From Lentisphaerota bacterium (GTDB taxonomy: Bacteria > Verrucomicrobiota > Kiritimatiellia > JAAZAB01), in the NCBI GenBank assembly GCA_016188985.1, contig JACPGM010000162.1, positions 1 to 44,931 of the forward strand: 44,931 nucleotides of DNA, in the 5' to 3' direction. Under the pieces are notes generated by a model that saw only the letters and a list, made by a program, of their open reading frames with translations, had not been told where the DNA came from and did not search any database. Positions 24,813 to 32,260 of the stretch are shown here, piece by piece (the first letter of the stretch is position 1; the number at the start of each line of letters is the position of its first letter). Both the position numbers and the translations under genes were made by a program.

Positions 24813-24858
24813 TGTCCGGCGTAGTTGCGGTATGCGCAACGAAGCGGGGCGCATATTA

Positions 24859-24882
24859 CCTGAATATTGCGCGATATTCAGG
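24859..24882. repeat. Perfect hairpin at the end of the zinc-ribbon gene
   Basis: CCTGAATAT-tgcgcg-ATATTCAGG is a perfect 9-bp inverted repeat that overlaps the stop codon of the minus-strand gene at 24878. No T-run follows on either strand, so it is not a standard intrinsic terminator. It could stabilise a 3' end. Confidence 0.6.
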
Positions 24883-25162
24883 AAATTAAAACGATACTGA
24901 AGATAAGCGCAGTCAGAGCCAGCCCGATCAGGAGCAGCCAAATCAATAGTTTATTCGGTTTTCCCCTGAGTTCTTCCGCATCTCCAAATTCCTTTTTCAG
25001 ATAGGCGTCATAATCAAATTCATTATCCGGCAGATCAAGGCCGTCATATACGGCGCGGTCTTCATTCCAGCCCGTCGTCTCGTCAGCCCCGCACTCCGGA
25101 CAGGCGCGCGCGGCCGGCGGCACTTTCGCGCCACACACAGGACATATGTTCGGGGGGGTCAT
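24878..25162 (-). CDS. Small zinc-ribbon membrane protein
   Basis: This 94-residue protein has an N-terminal zinc ribbon formed by two knuckles, CPVCG and CPECG (residues 7-25). An acidic linker (NEFDYDAYLKKEFGDAEEL) follows, and the protein ends in one C-terminal membrane span (LLIWLLLIGLALTALIFSIVLIS). It is thus a tail-anchored zinc-ribbon protein, a type common in PVC and deltaproteobacterial genomes and without assigned function. The start codon is the first ATG after a stop. No operon partner is close: the upstream gene is over 500 bp away and the tRNA is on the other strand. Confidence 0.8.
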   Translation of the reverse strand: MTPPNICPVCGAKVPPAARACPECGADETTGWNEDRAVYDGLDLPDNEFDYDAYLKKEFGDAEELRGKPNKLLIWLLLIGLALTALIFSIVLIS

Positions 25163-25658
25163 GCCTATCTTCGACGGTTAGCGAGCCAAGTTTTCGCAAA
25201 ATCGTCGAGTTTCGTCCAGCGTCAGTGATTCTTCCACGGCCAACCGGCGACGGCGAAGGCCATGAAATCCTTTCTGACGGCGCACCCTACCACGTTCCGA
25301 CGAAGCGCGTGAAGTACGAAGTCGGATTTGGCCTGCTTCCTACAGAGCGGAGCCGGTGGTGCTCCCGCCTTCGTTCGGAAACTTCCGTCTTCGCACTACG
25401 TGCTCTGCCGTGACAAGACGGCGAGGCACGCCGGATCCTGCTTCGTCCGTCAACCGATGGACTTCGCAGGATCAGCCGTTGCCAAGAGGCTATGGCTTGG
25501 CAAGCAAGACTGCACCACGAGCGCGCGGACGCTTCCAACTTCGCGCAAGGCTGTCGGACAGGTCGGCCGCAAGGTCCGGTCCGTGAGGTAGGCGTAAGGC
25601 ACTTCGGCAGGCTCAGGGCAGGCAAGCATGACCTCGGACATATGCCCTTAAAAGTATG
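25163..25658. other. Gene-free stretch, probably remnant DNA
   Basis: About 500 bp without a coding region I can support. Short frames exist on both strands, but none has a ribosome binding site, a recognisable motif or sustained coding character. It separates the zinc-ribbon gene from the promoter of the AAA ATPase and may be decayed sequence of a mobile region. Confidence 0.5.
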
Positions 25659-25696
25659 TTGACAGTATGCCATATAGTGTTATACCTATTGGCATA
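25641..25696 (+). promoter_or_regulatory. Promoter with TATGCC operator-like repeats before the AAA ATPase
   Basis: The -35 box TTGACA (25659-25664) is followed by TATACC (25681-25686) with a 16-nt spacer. The inverted repeat TATGCCA (25666-25672) and TGGCATA (25690-25696) straddles the -10 box. A further TATGCC lies at 25641. The half-sites are 24-25 bp apart, as expected for a repressor gripping the promoter. Confidence 0.55.
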
Positions 25697-25710
25697 ACAA
25701 CGGAGGCGGC

Positions 25711-26823
25711 ATGAATCCCTTCAAGTATGGACGAGTGGTCAGTGCGGACGACTTCTGCCCGAGGCCTAACCTTTTGAAACAATTGGCGGGCTTCATCAAA
25801 TCGGGACAAAACGTCGTACTCCAAGGCGAACGCCGCATGGGCAAGACCTCCCTGGTGTACGAGACCGTCAGGCAACTCAAACGGCATCGTATGCTTTACG
25901 TTGACTTGCTCGAGATTAAGACGGCGGATGACCTGTGCAAGAGGATGGTCAAAGCCTTGATCTCCATGGAACAGCAGGCCGGTTTGTTGGAGAGAATCCT
26001 CAAGTTGCTCTCTCAACTGAGGCCGGTTGTCTCTATCGATCCCTTGACCGGGCAACCATCCGTGTCGGTGGATGCGGGCGTGCGCTTGAAGCCGGATTCG
26101 CTTGACGGCATCCTTGACCTGGTCAGGGAGAGTCACAAGCGCACACGCCTTGTTGTTGTATTCGATGAGTTCCAAGACATCCTCAACTTGGTGGACGCCA
26201 AGGAGACATTGGCGGTCCTTCGAAGCAAGGTCCAGTTCCACAAGGATATTCCCTATATCTTTGCCGGCAGTGTCCGAAACCAGATGCGTACGATATTCAC
26301 CGACCCGGAGAGCGCATTCTTTAAGTCAGCGATTGCGGTCGATATTGGTCCTTTGGACAGAGAAGCATTTGCCGGTTTTCTGGCCGACAAGTTTGCGCTG
26401 GGCAAGAGGGTTGTGGACAAGGATGTAATAGCGAAGGTCATCGAGCTTGCGGAGAATGTGCCGGGTGACGTGCAGGAATTGTGCGAGGTCATTTGGGAAA
26501 CGACAGCATACCGCGACACAATTCATGAAGATTGCATTGGTCCTGCGCTTGAACTGATATACGCGCGTGAATCGAAAGGCTATGAAGCTGCCCTTGTGCA
26601 ACTGACCGGACAGCAGGTGAGGTGCCTCGTTGGCCTGGCCCGAATGGGAGGCAAAGCACCACTATCCGCCGCGTTCATTCAAGGGGTGGGAATCACCGGG
26701 CCGGCATCCATCAAGAAGGCCTTGAATCGGCTGGTTCAACTCAAGGTAGTTTACCGGCATGAAGGCGAGTACAAGTTCGTGAACCCGTTCTTCAAGACAT
26801 GGCTGCTATGGAAGAATTACTGA
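25711..26823 (+). CDS. AAA ATPase of the archaeal/STAND-like type
   Basis: This 370-residue protein has a P-loop ATPase core: Walker A GERRMGKTSL (about residues 39-48), Walker B VVVFDEFQDI (about 149-158), and a sensor strand YIFAGSVRNQM. It ends in a winged-helix-like C-terminal region (about 290-370, KKALNRLVQLKVVYRHEGEYKF). This layout matches the broad family of archaeal-type ATPases also found in bacteria, which resemble ORC/Cdc6 and STAND proteins. The start follows GGAGG. Seventeen bases after its stop lies a GTG with a good ribosome binding site that begins a serine-recombinase-like fragment, so the two were probably an operon on a mobile element. The cellular role is unknown; DNA binding is plausible. 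Confidence 0.8.
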   Translation: MNPFKYGRVVSADDFCPRPNLLKQLAGFIKSGQNVVLQGERRMGKTSLVYETVRQLKRHRMLYVDLLEIKTADDLCKRMVKALISMEQQAGLLERILKLLSQLRPVVSIDPLTGQPSVSVDAGVRLKPDSLDGILDLVRESHKRTRLVVVFDEFQDILNLVDAKETLAVLRSKVQFHKDIPYIFAGSVRNQMRTIFTDPESAFFKSAIAVDIGPLDREAFAGFLADKFALGKRVVDKDVIAKVIELAENVPGDVQELCEVIWETTAYRDTIHEDCIGPALELIYARESKGYEAALVQLTGQQVRCLVGLARMGGKAPLSAAFIQGVGITGPASIKKALNRLVQLKVVYRHEGEYKFVNPFFKTWLLWKNY

Positions 26824-26840
26824 CAAGAGGAGGTCAAGCC

Positions 26841-26957
26841 GTGAAGTTCTTCATTTATGCCCGCAAGTCCGCCGGGCAGCATTGCCACACCTTGTTCGGT
26901 GAAGGTGTACACCCGCTTGGAGAACTTCAGATCGGGGGAGGATATCACAGATTGTGA
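26841..26957 (+). pseudogene. 5' fragment of a serine site-specific recombinase gene
   Basis: After AGAGGAGG, a GTG at 26841 starts (M)KFFIYARKS, the characteristic first ten residues of large serine recombinases (the conserved strand ending in YARKS, before the catalytic serine). Similarity stops there. The frame continues for 28 unrelated residues to a TGA at 26955-26957, running antisense through the ORF6N-like fragment. This indicates a deletion or recombination joint near 26871-26877. The identification rests on a short motif, so it is suggestive only, but gene order and the strong ribosome binding site support it. Confidence 0.55.
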
Positions 26958-26964
26958 TATCCTC
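26938..26964. repeat. 12-bp perfect inverted repeat
   Basis: GAGGATATCACA-gat-TGTGATATCCTC lies within the ORF6N fragment. It lacks a T-run and may be a chance product of codons (RISQSVIS) or a protein-binding site. Confidence 0.6.
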
Positions 26965-27025
26965 ATGATCTCACCTCGGTTCAGTTCGAGCATAAAGTCG
27001 GAGGGAAAACGCTCTGTGTTCCCGC

Positions 27026-28300
27026 TCAGGTTTCGCGCACGATGTCGGCGCCCAGGGACTGCAGACGCTCTTCCACGCGCTCGTAGCCGCGGTCAATCAC
27101 TTCGGCGTTGTTGATTACGCTCGTGCCCCGGGCCGAGAGCGCCGCAACCACGAGCGCCATGCCGGCGCGGATGTCGGGGCTGTAGACCGGAATGGCGCGC
27201 AGGCTGGAGGGCCCGATCACCACCACCCGGTGCGGGTCGCATTGCACCAGGCGCGCCCCCATGTCGAGCAGCCGGTCAACAAAATACATCCGGCTTTCAA
27301 ACATTTTTTCAAAGAATAGCACCGTGCCGTGAGCCTGGGTGCCGGCCACAATCGCCACGCTCATCAGGTCGGAGGGAAAACTCGGCCAGGGCCCGTCCTC
27401 GATCTTGGGCACGGCTTGGCCCAGTTCGGAACGCACCCGCGACCGGGGCCGCGCGCCGAGCTTAATGGCGTCTTCCTCAAGCGTCAGGCTCATGCCCAGC
27501 GTCCGGAACGCCCGCAAAATTGGCGCCAGGTCGGCGGGTATCACGTGTGCCACCGTCAAATCGCCGCCGGTAACCGCCGCCGCCGCCAGGAAACTGCCGA
27601 TTTCAATGTGATCGGGCGCGATCTCATGGGTTGCGCCCCGCAGGCTTTCCACGCCTTCGATGCCCAGCCGGTTAGTGCCCTGGCCGCTGATGCGCGCTCC
27701 CATTTTGGTCAGCAGATTTTGCAGGTCCTGCACGTGCGGTTCACAGGCGGCATTGAACAGGGTGGTCAGGCCCGGCGCCAGGATCGCGGCCATCAGGATG
27801 TTTTCGGTGGCCGTGACGCTGGCTTCGTCCAGCAGAATTTCCGCGCCCTTGAGCGTCGTGCGCTGGAAGGTAAAAGGCTCGCCGCCGCTAACCTCGATCC
27901 CCAGCGCGCGCAAGCCCAGAAGATGCGAATCCAGCCGACGCCGGCCGATGACGTCCCCGCCCGGCGGATAGATCACGGCGCGCCCATGCCGGGCGGCCAA
28001 AGGGCCGGCAAACAAAATGGAAGAGCGCACTTTGTGGCAGAGCTCGCGGCTGAGCCGGCGCTTGCGGATGCCCCGGGCGCACAACCGCACGGTGTGTTCT
28101 TTCTGCGCCACGCTGACGCCCAACTCGGCCAGGATGGCCAGCATGGTGGCGACGTCTTCGATCCGGGGCACATTATGCAGTTCCAGCTCGTCATCGGTCA
28201 GCAAGCAGGCGGCCAGCATGGGCAACACCGCGTTCTTGTTGCCGGAGGGCTGGAAGACGCCGCCAACCTTGCGCCGACCGTTGATGATGAAGCGCGCCAT
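27026..28300 (-). CDS. murA: UDP-N-acetylglucosamine 1-carboxyvinyltransferase with Asp at the catalytic Cys position
   Basis: MurA transfers enolpyruvate from PEP to UDP-GlcNAc, the first committed step of peptidoglycan synthesis, in the cytoplasm. The 424-residue length is normal. The N-terminal SGNKNAVLP holds the conserved Lys-Asn. The active-site loop reads PPGGDVIGRRRLD, so residue 116 is Asp where most bacteria have Cys in GGCxIG. The C-terminal block FPSDLMSVAI, then NAEVIDRGYERVEERL, is typical of MurA. The Cys-to-Asp change is known from Mycobacterium and Chlamydia and prevents covalent inhibition by fosfomycin. The gene stands alone on the minus strand. A MurA-like paralogue elsewhere in the genome cannot be excluded. 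Confidence 0.95.
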   Translation of the reverse strand: MARFIINGRRKVGGVFQPSGNKNAVLPMLAACLLTDDELELHNVPRIEDVATMLAILAELGVSVAQKEHTVRLCARGIRKRRLSRELCHKVRSSILFAGPLAARHGRAVIYPPGGDVIGRRRLDSHLLGLRALGIEVSGGEPFTFQRTTLKGAEILLDEASVTATENILMAAILAPGLTTLFNAACEPHVQDLQNLLTKMGARISGQGTNRLGIEGVESLRGATHEIAPDHIEIGSFLAAAAVTGGDLTVAHVIPADLAPILRAFRTLGMSLTLEEDAIKLGARPRSRVRSELGQAVPKIEDGPWPSFPSDLMSVAIVAGTQAHGTVLFFEKMFESRMYFVDRLLDMGARLVQCDPHRVVVIGPSSLRAIPVYSPDIRAGMALVVAALSARGTSVINNAEVIDRGYERVEERLQSLGADIVRET

Positions 28301-28322
28301 GATAGGAATGAGGCATTTTTAC

Positions 28323-28390
28323 AACGGATTTCACTGATTACACGGATGCATCTTGATTTCTATCCGTGCCCATCAGTGAAATCCGCGGTT
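28323..28390. repeat. Inverted repeat between murA and transketolase
   Basis: AACGGATTTCACTGAT and ACACGGAT pair with ATCCGTG and ATCAGTGAAATCC(g)CGGTT across a 14-nt loop. It has the look of a dispersed intergenic palindrome and sits downstream of nothing but between murA's start and tkt's stop. Confidence 0.6.
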
Positions 28391-28416
28391 AATGGTTTGG
28401 TTTTACCGGCATGTTA

Positions 28417-30417
28417 TTAAGCTTTCTTCCCGGCCAGAAGCTCCCGGGCAATCCCGGCAACATTTTCGGGCGTGAACCCATATTCCTTGGCCAGCACCTT
28501 GTAAGGCGCCGAAGCCCCGAAATGGTTGAGTCCCAGCACGCGGCCTTTTGCGCCAACATATTTTTCCCAGCCGGCGGTTGCACCCGCCTCGATTGCCAGG
28601 CGGCAGCGGCAATAAGGCGGCAAAACCGCCTTCTTGATTTTATCGGGCTGTTTCTCGAACAACTCCCATGAGGGCATGCTCACCACCCTGACTTTAACGC
28701 CGTCCTTGGCTACTTCGCGGGCGGCGTCCAGCGCCAGCGGCACTTCCGAGCCTGTGGCAATCAGGATAAGCTGCGGCCGGCCCGGCGCACTCTGCCAGAG
28801 CACGTAGGCGCCCTGTTCCAGCTTGTTTGCCTTGGGAAACTGAGCGCGGTCTATGACCGGCAGATTCTGGCGGGTCAGCAGGATGGCGGTAGGGCCTTCG
28901 AGGTTCTTGAGCGCGGCAATCCAGGCGGCGGCGGTTTCGGTCGGATCAGCCGGCCGGATGACCGTGATATGCGGCAGGAGCCTGAGCGCCATGGCGTGTT
29001 CCACCGGCTCGTGGGTCGGGCCATCCTCGCCCACATAAAAGCTGTCATGGGTCAGCACATAAATCACGGGCAACTTCATCAGGCAGGCCAGGCGGATTGC
29101 CGGCCGGAAATAATCGGTAAAAACGAAGAAAGTGGCGCCGTAGACGCGGAAGCCGCCGTGAAGCGCAAGCCCGTTGAGCATGGCGCCCATGGCGTGCTCG
29201 CGGATGCCAAAGTGGAAATTGCGCCCGCCAAACGAGCGCGGGCCAACGTCACCGGCGCCCTCCACGATGGTGCGGGTGCTGGGCGCCAGGTCAGCCGCGC
29301 CGCCGATAAGATAGGGCGCGGCTTTGGCAATTTGCTGAATGACGGTGTGCGAGGCGCTGCGCGTGGCCACGGGCTTGGCGACATCAAACGCCGGCAGATT
29401 TTTTTCGAGGTCGGCCGGCAGCTTCAGACCATGAGCCTCATCCCAGGCGGCGGCTTTACCAGGATGCTGCTGGCGGTATTCTTGCAAGAGCGCCTGCCAC
29501 TGGCGTTCAGCGGTTTCAAGTTCCTTTCCTCGCGCCGCAAAGATCGCGCGCACTTCATCCGGCACGAAGAAATCCTGGTCGGCCGGCAAACCAAGGGCTT
29601 GCTTGGTGGCCTTGACTTCCTCGGCGCCCAAGGGGGCGCCGTGCGATTCGGCAGAGCCGGCCAGGTGGGGGCTGCCCTTGGCAATTGTGGTGTGGCCGAT
29701 AATGAGCGTTGGCCGGTCAGTTTGGTTCCGAGCCTGCGCAAGAGCCTGGTCAATGGCGGCGTAATCGTGGCCATCCACTTCCAGCACGTTCCAGTGATAG
29801 CCCTCAAAGCGTTTACGGACGTCATCGCTGTAGGCCAGGCCGGTGGCGCCTTCGATGGTGATCTGGTTGCTGTCGTAAAAAAAGATGAGTTTATGAAGCC
29901 CCAGGTGGCCGGCCAGGGAAAAGGATTCGTGCGAGACGCCTTCCATGAGATCGCCGTCGCTGCAGATTCCGTAGGTGTAATGGTCCACGATTTTCTGGCC
30001 GGTCAGGTTAAACCGTTCGGCCAGCATGGCCTCCGCCAGGGCCATGCCCACGGCGTTGCCGCAACCCTGGCCCAAGGGGCCGGTGCTCGTTTCCACGCCG
30101 GGGGTCAGCCCATGTTCCGGGTGGCCCGGCGTGCGGCTACCCCACTGGCGGAATTGCTTGAGATCGTCGAGTTTCAGGTCGTAGCCGGCCAGGTGCAGCA
30201 AGCTGTAGAGCAGCATACAGCCGTGTCCGGCGGAAAGAACAAAGCGGTCGCGGTCGGGCCAGGCCGGGTTGGCAGGACAATATTTCAAGTGTTTGAGGAA
30301 CAGGACCGCGGCAAAATCGGCCGTGCCCATCGGCATGCCCGGATGGCCGCTATTAGCTTTCTGCACGCTATCCATGGCCAGCCCGCGAATTGTATTAGCA
30401 ACCAACTGCAGATTCAT
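28417..30417 (-). CDS. tkt: Transketolase
   Basis: This thiamine-diphosphate enzyme moves two-carbon units between sugar phosphates in the pentose phosphate pathway. I chose the ATG at 30417, directly after GGAGGAGA, giving 666 residues, the usual length. The upstream open frame is repeat sequence. Motifs include SGHPGMPMG, HPEHGLTPGVETSTGPLGQG and the diphosphate-binding SDGDLMEGVSHE region. DSNQITIEG follows, and in the pyrimidine-binding domain FGIREHAMGAMLNG and HDSFYVGEDGPTHEPVEH. A C-terminal domain follows. It stands alone, with a palindromic cluster upstream. Confidence 0.97.
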   Translation of the reverse strand: MNLQLVANTIRGLAMDSVQKANSGHPGMPMGTADFAAVLFLKHLKYCPANPAWPDRDRFVLSAGHGCMLLYSLLHLAGYDLKLDDLKQFRQWGSRTPGHPEHGLTPGVETSTGPLGQGCGNAVGMALAEAMLAERFNLTGQKIVDHYTYGICSDGDLMEGVSHESFSLAGHLGLHKLIFFYDSNQITIEGATGLAYSDDVRKRFEGYHWNVLEVDGHDYAAIDQALAQARNQTDRPTLIIGHTTIAKGSPHLAGSAESHGAPLGAEEVKATKQALGLPADQDFFVPDEVRAIFAARGKELETAERQWQALLQEYRQQHPGKAAAWDEAHGLKLPADLEKNLPAFDVAKPVATRSASHTVIQQIAKAAPYLIGGAADLAPSTRTIVEGAGDVGPRSFGGRNFHFGIREHAMGAMLNGLALHGGFRVYGATFFVFTDYFRPAIRLACLMKLPVIYVLTHDSFYVGEDGPTHEPVEHAMALRLLPHITVIRPADPTETAAAWIAALKNLEGPTAILLTRQNLPVIDRAQFPKANKLEQGAYVLWQSAPGRPQLILIATGSEVPLALDAAREVAKDGVKVRVVSMPSWELFEKQPDKIKKAVLPPYCRCRLAIEAGATAGWEKYVGAKGRVLGLNHFGASAPYKVLAKEYGFTPENVAGIARELLAGKKA

Positions 30418-30450
30418 ACCATCTCCTCCGGTTATCTCGCCTGCTGGCGG

Positions 30451-30478
30451 GCTTTTTTGCCGCTTTTGTGGCAAAAGC
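30451..30478 (-). promoter_or_regulatory. Hairpin in the transketolase 5' leader
   Basis: On the minus strand GCTTTTGCC and GGCAAAAAAGC pair around an 8-nt loop, about 35-60 nt before the start codon. There is no following T-run, so attenuation by termination is not supported; an mRNA structure is possible. Confidence 0.35.
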
Positions 30479-30556
30479 GCTTTCATCGTAGAGAAGCGCC
30501 GCAGAAATACAAGGAAGGTTTTTGGTTCTTTCTTAAAAAGTGTGATCCATGACTCA

Positions 30557-30620
30557 TGTAGCCGCGGCGGTGACGCCGTGGCCGCTGGAGGAATCCACGC
30601 CCTCACGGGCGCGGCTACAA
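30557..30620. repeat. Palindromic element, family B (TGTAGCC...GGCTACA), copy 1
   Basis: This 64-bp element is bounded by TGTAGCCGC and GCGGCTACA, with an inner stem GGCGGTGACGCC. It has the same ends as the copies at 31853-31951 and 32032-32089 and the same right half as 33171-33283. Confidence 0.75.
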
Positions 30621-30636
30621 ACAAAGTTGCCTAAAA

Positions 30637-30709
30637 GGTAGGGCCGCACAGCCTGTGCGGCCGTCCGAACGGCAAAACACGGCGGGACAAGGCTGTCCCG
30701 CCCTACCTG
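30637..30709. repeat. Palindromic element, family D (AGGTAGGG...CCCTACCT)
   Basis: This 73-bp element has 8-bp terminal inverted repeats and encloses two hairpins: GGCCGCACAG-c-CTGTGCGGCC and GGCGGGACA-aggc-TGTCCCGCC. The same plan occurs at 32160-32213, and a single-hairpin version lies inside the gene at 41975-43192. Confidence 0.75.
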
Positions 30710-30779
30710 GAACCAGTCGCCGCCTTTGGCGGCCTAATTCACCGACTCACGGAAACGCCATACGGTCAGCAGCCTCCCT

Positions 30780-31820
30780 TCACAGAATCAGCATGCAATC
30801 ACCGTAACTGTAAAAGCGGTAGCGCTCCTTAATCGCCTCCTGGTAGGCGTGGCGGACCAACTCGCAACCGGCAAAGGCGCTGACCATCATCAGCAAGCTG
30901 GAGGCCGGCAGGTGAAAATTGGTCAGGAGCGCATCCACCACGCGGAAGCTGTAAGGCGGGTAAATGAACAGGCTGGTGCGGCCGGCGGCGGCTGTTACGG
31001 CGCCGTGCTCCGCCGCGACGGTTTCCAGCGCGCGCACTACGGTGCTGCCCACCGCTACAATTCTTCCGCCGCGCAAACGAGTTTCACGAATCAGTTGGGC
31101 GGCGGCTTCCGGCACTGTGTAGCGCTCCGCCTCCATCCGGTGCTGTTCGACTTCGGCGGCTCGCACGGGCCGGAAGGTCCCCGGGCCGACATGGAGTGTT
31201 ATGGGCGTATGCCGTATGCCCTGCCGCGCGAGTATTGTCAAGAGCGCCTCGGTGAAATGCAAGCCGGCGGTTGGCGCGGCCACCGCGCCGGGATTGCGGG
31301 CATAGACCGTCTGGTAACGTTCGCGGTCGGCGGCGCGGGTGGAAACGTCGGCGGTCTTGCGCTTGATGTAAGGCGGCAGGGGCACTACACCATTGCTTTC
31401 GAGAATCTCCGGGAGCGGGCGTTCATGTTTTAGACGCAGCGTCACACATCCTTCGCCGACCGTCAGAACTTCCGCTTGGATTTGGGCGCTGGAGAGCTCC
31501 AGGCGATCGCCAACTTTTTTATGCGAAGCGCGCAGAAGGGCTTCCCAGATATCCGGGGCGGTTTCCTCGATCAGCAGGATTTCTACAGACGCGCCAGTGC
31601 CGACCTTCTTCCCGTATATTCGGGCTGGGATGACGCGCGTGTCGTTCACTACCAGCAGGTCGCCCGGACTGAGCAGCGCCGGAAGCTCGGCCACCTGGTG
31701 ATGTTCGCAGGTACGGCAAGCGCGCCGAACGACCATCAGCCGCGCCTGGGTGCGTTCAGGGGGCGGTTGCTGGGCAATCAGCTCCGGCGGCAGATGATAG
31801 AAAAAATCGGAAGTTTTCAT
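30780..31820 (-). CDS. queA: S-adenosylmethionine:tRNA ribosyltransferase-isomerase
   Basis: QueA transfers and rearranges the ribosyl group of S-adenosylmethionine onto preQ1 in tRNA, making epoxyqueuosine at the wobble position of GUN-anticodon tRNAs. The 346-residue length is typical. Family landmarks are MKTSDFFYHLPPELIAQQP at the N-terminus, then LLVVNDTRVIPARIYGKK, AAPTAGLHFTEALL, TLHVGPGTFRPV and the C-terminal TNFHLPASSLLMMVSAFAG. No other queuosine gene lies next to it; tgt is often adjacent in other bacteria. Repeats flank the gene on both sides. Confidence 0.97.
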   Translation of the reverse strand: MKTSDFFYHLPPELIAQQPPPERTQARLMVVRRACRTCEHHQVAELPALLSPGDLLVVNDTRVIPARIYGKKVGTGASVEILLIEETAPDIWEALLRASHKKVGDRLELSSAQIQAEVLTVGEGCVTLRLKHERPLPEILESNGVVPLPPYIKRKTADVSTRAADRERYQTVYARNPGAVAAPTAGLHFTEALLTILARQGIRHTPITLHVGPGTFRPVRAAEVEQHRMEAERYTVPEAAAQLIRETRLRGGRIVAVGSTVVRALETVAAEHGAVTAAAGRTSLFIYPPYSFRVVDALLTNFHLPASSLLMMVSAFAGCELVRHAYQEAIKERYRFYSYGDCMLIL

Positions 31821-31852
31821 GAATTAGGTCTTCAAGGGCGGCAACTGTTTCA

Positions 31853-31951
31853 TGTAGCCGCGGCGGTGACGCCGTGGTCGCCGGAAGCATCCATGCCCTC
31901 ACCTGCCCGCAGTGCTACGCACAGCGTTGCAGGCGGGCGGGCGCGGCTACA
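31853..31951. repeat. Palindromic element, family B, copy 2, with a 36-bp insertion
   Basis: It matches copy 1 at 30557-30620 end to end, except that about 36 bp (beginning CTGCCCGCAG, ending GCAGGCGGGC, itself partly palindromic) are inserted after CCCTCAC. Confidence 0.75.
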
Positions 31952-31959
31952 AACACTGT

Positions 31960-31988
31960 CCGCAGGCGGATTCCGGCAATGGCGGAAA
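31960..31988. repeat. Degenerate family A palindrome
   Basis: TCCGCAGGCGGATTCCGG followed by CAATGGCGGAAAA resembles the TTTCCGCC...GGCGGATCC...GGAAA elements elsewhere in the window. Confidence 0.45.
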
Positions 31989-32005
31989 ATCCTGCACAAA
32001 ATATC

Positions 32006-32119
32006 GTAAGGCCTCAGTCTCGCGGGTATTCTGTAGCCGCCCCACTCTGCTGGGGCGTCTTTTCGCGGCAACAGAGTGCCGCGGCTACATTTGCCACCCA
32101 CCAATAACTGAGGCCTTAC
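32006..32119. repeat. 114-bp inverted-repeat element 1 (tandem pair)
   Basis: It has perfect 13-bp terminal inverted repeats, GTAAGGCCTCAGT and ACTGAGGCCTTAC. AAAATATC directly precedes it (31998-32005) and follows it (32120-32127). Inside, 32032-32089 is a family B palindrome (TGTAGCCGC...GCGGCTACA). Confidence 0.75.
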
Positions 32120-32127
32120 AAAATATC

Positions 32128-32241
32128 GTAATGGGTCAGTTATGAGGTGGTCGCGTGAGGGTAGGGACGGCTCGCCGAGCCGTCCGCGGCGCGTTCGGCG
32201 AACGCGCCCTACCTCTTGCCCCCATAAGACTGAGGGGTTAC
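32128..32241. repeat. 114-bp inverted-repeat element 2 (tandem pair)
   Basis: Its ends are GTAATGGGTCAGT and ACTGAGGGGTTAC, sharing GTAA-4-TCAGT with element 1. AAAATATC again lies on both sides (32120-32127 and 32242-32249). Inside, 32160-32213 is a family D element (GGTAGGG...CCCTACC) with two hairpins. The three AAAATATC copies are exactly 122 bp apart. Confidence 0.75.
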
Positions 32242-32260
32242 AAAATATCGAAAATACCTG

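Larger units (their letters stand above)
26818..27021 (-). pseudogene. Fragment of an ORF6N-domain protein gene
   Basis: Reading the minus strand from 27021 gives NTERFPSDFMLELNRGE, then a middle part and YTFTEQGVAML (to 26877). These are the two hallmark blocks of ORF6N DNA-binding proteins (xxERFPxDFMFQL and YxFTEQGVAML), which are common in phages and mobile elements. No start region remains: the frame is cut by the murA stop at 27026, and after VAML it runs 24 unrelated residues to a TAA at 26818. It is thus a decayed internal piece, antisense to the recombinase fragment. Confidence 0.6.

Noticed and set aside
24859-24882. Hairpin as an intrinsic terminator of the zinc-ribbon gene or the tRNA
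   Set aside because: No T-run follows the stem on either strand, and it overlaps the coding end.
30437-30458. GC-rich hairpin followed by six T on the plus strand as a terminator
   Set aside because: No plus-strand gene ends there; it lies in the leader of the minus-strand transketolase.
29000-30552. Long plus-strand open frame opposite transketolase
   Set aside because: It mirrors the codon pattern of the clearly identified transketolase; no motif or ribosome binding site of its own.
30418-30624. N-terminal extension of transketolase
   Set aside because: The upstream frame is translated from a palindromic repeat and the leader; the ribosome binding site and family alignment place the start at 30417.
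31998-32249. Three spaced identical repeats as a CRISPR array
   Set aside because: The repeat is only 8 bp (about 34 bp counting the inverted ends), the intervals are 114 bp with matching ends, and no cas genes are present.
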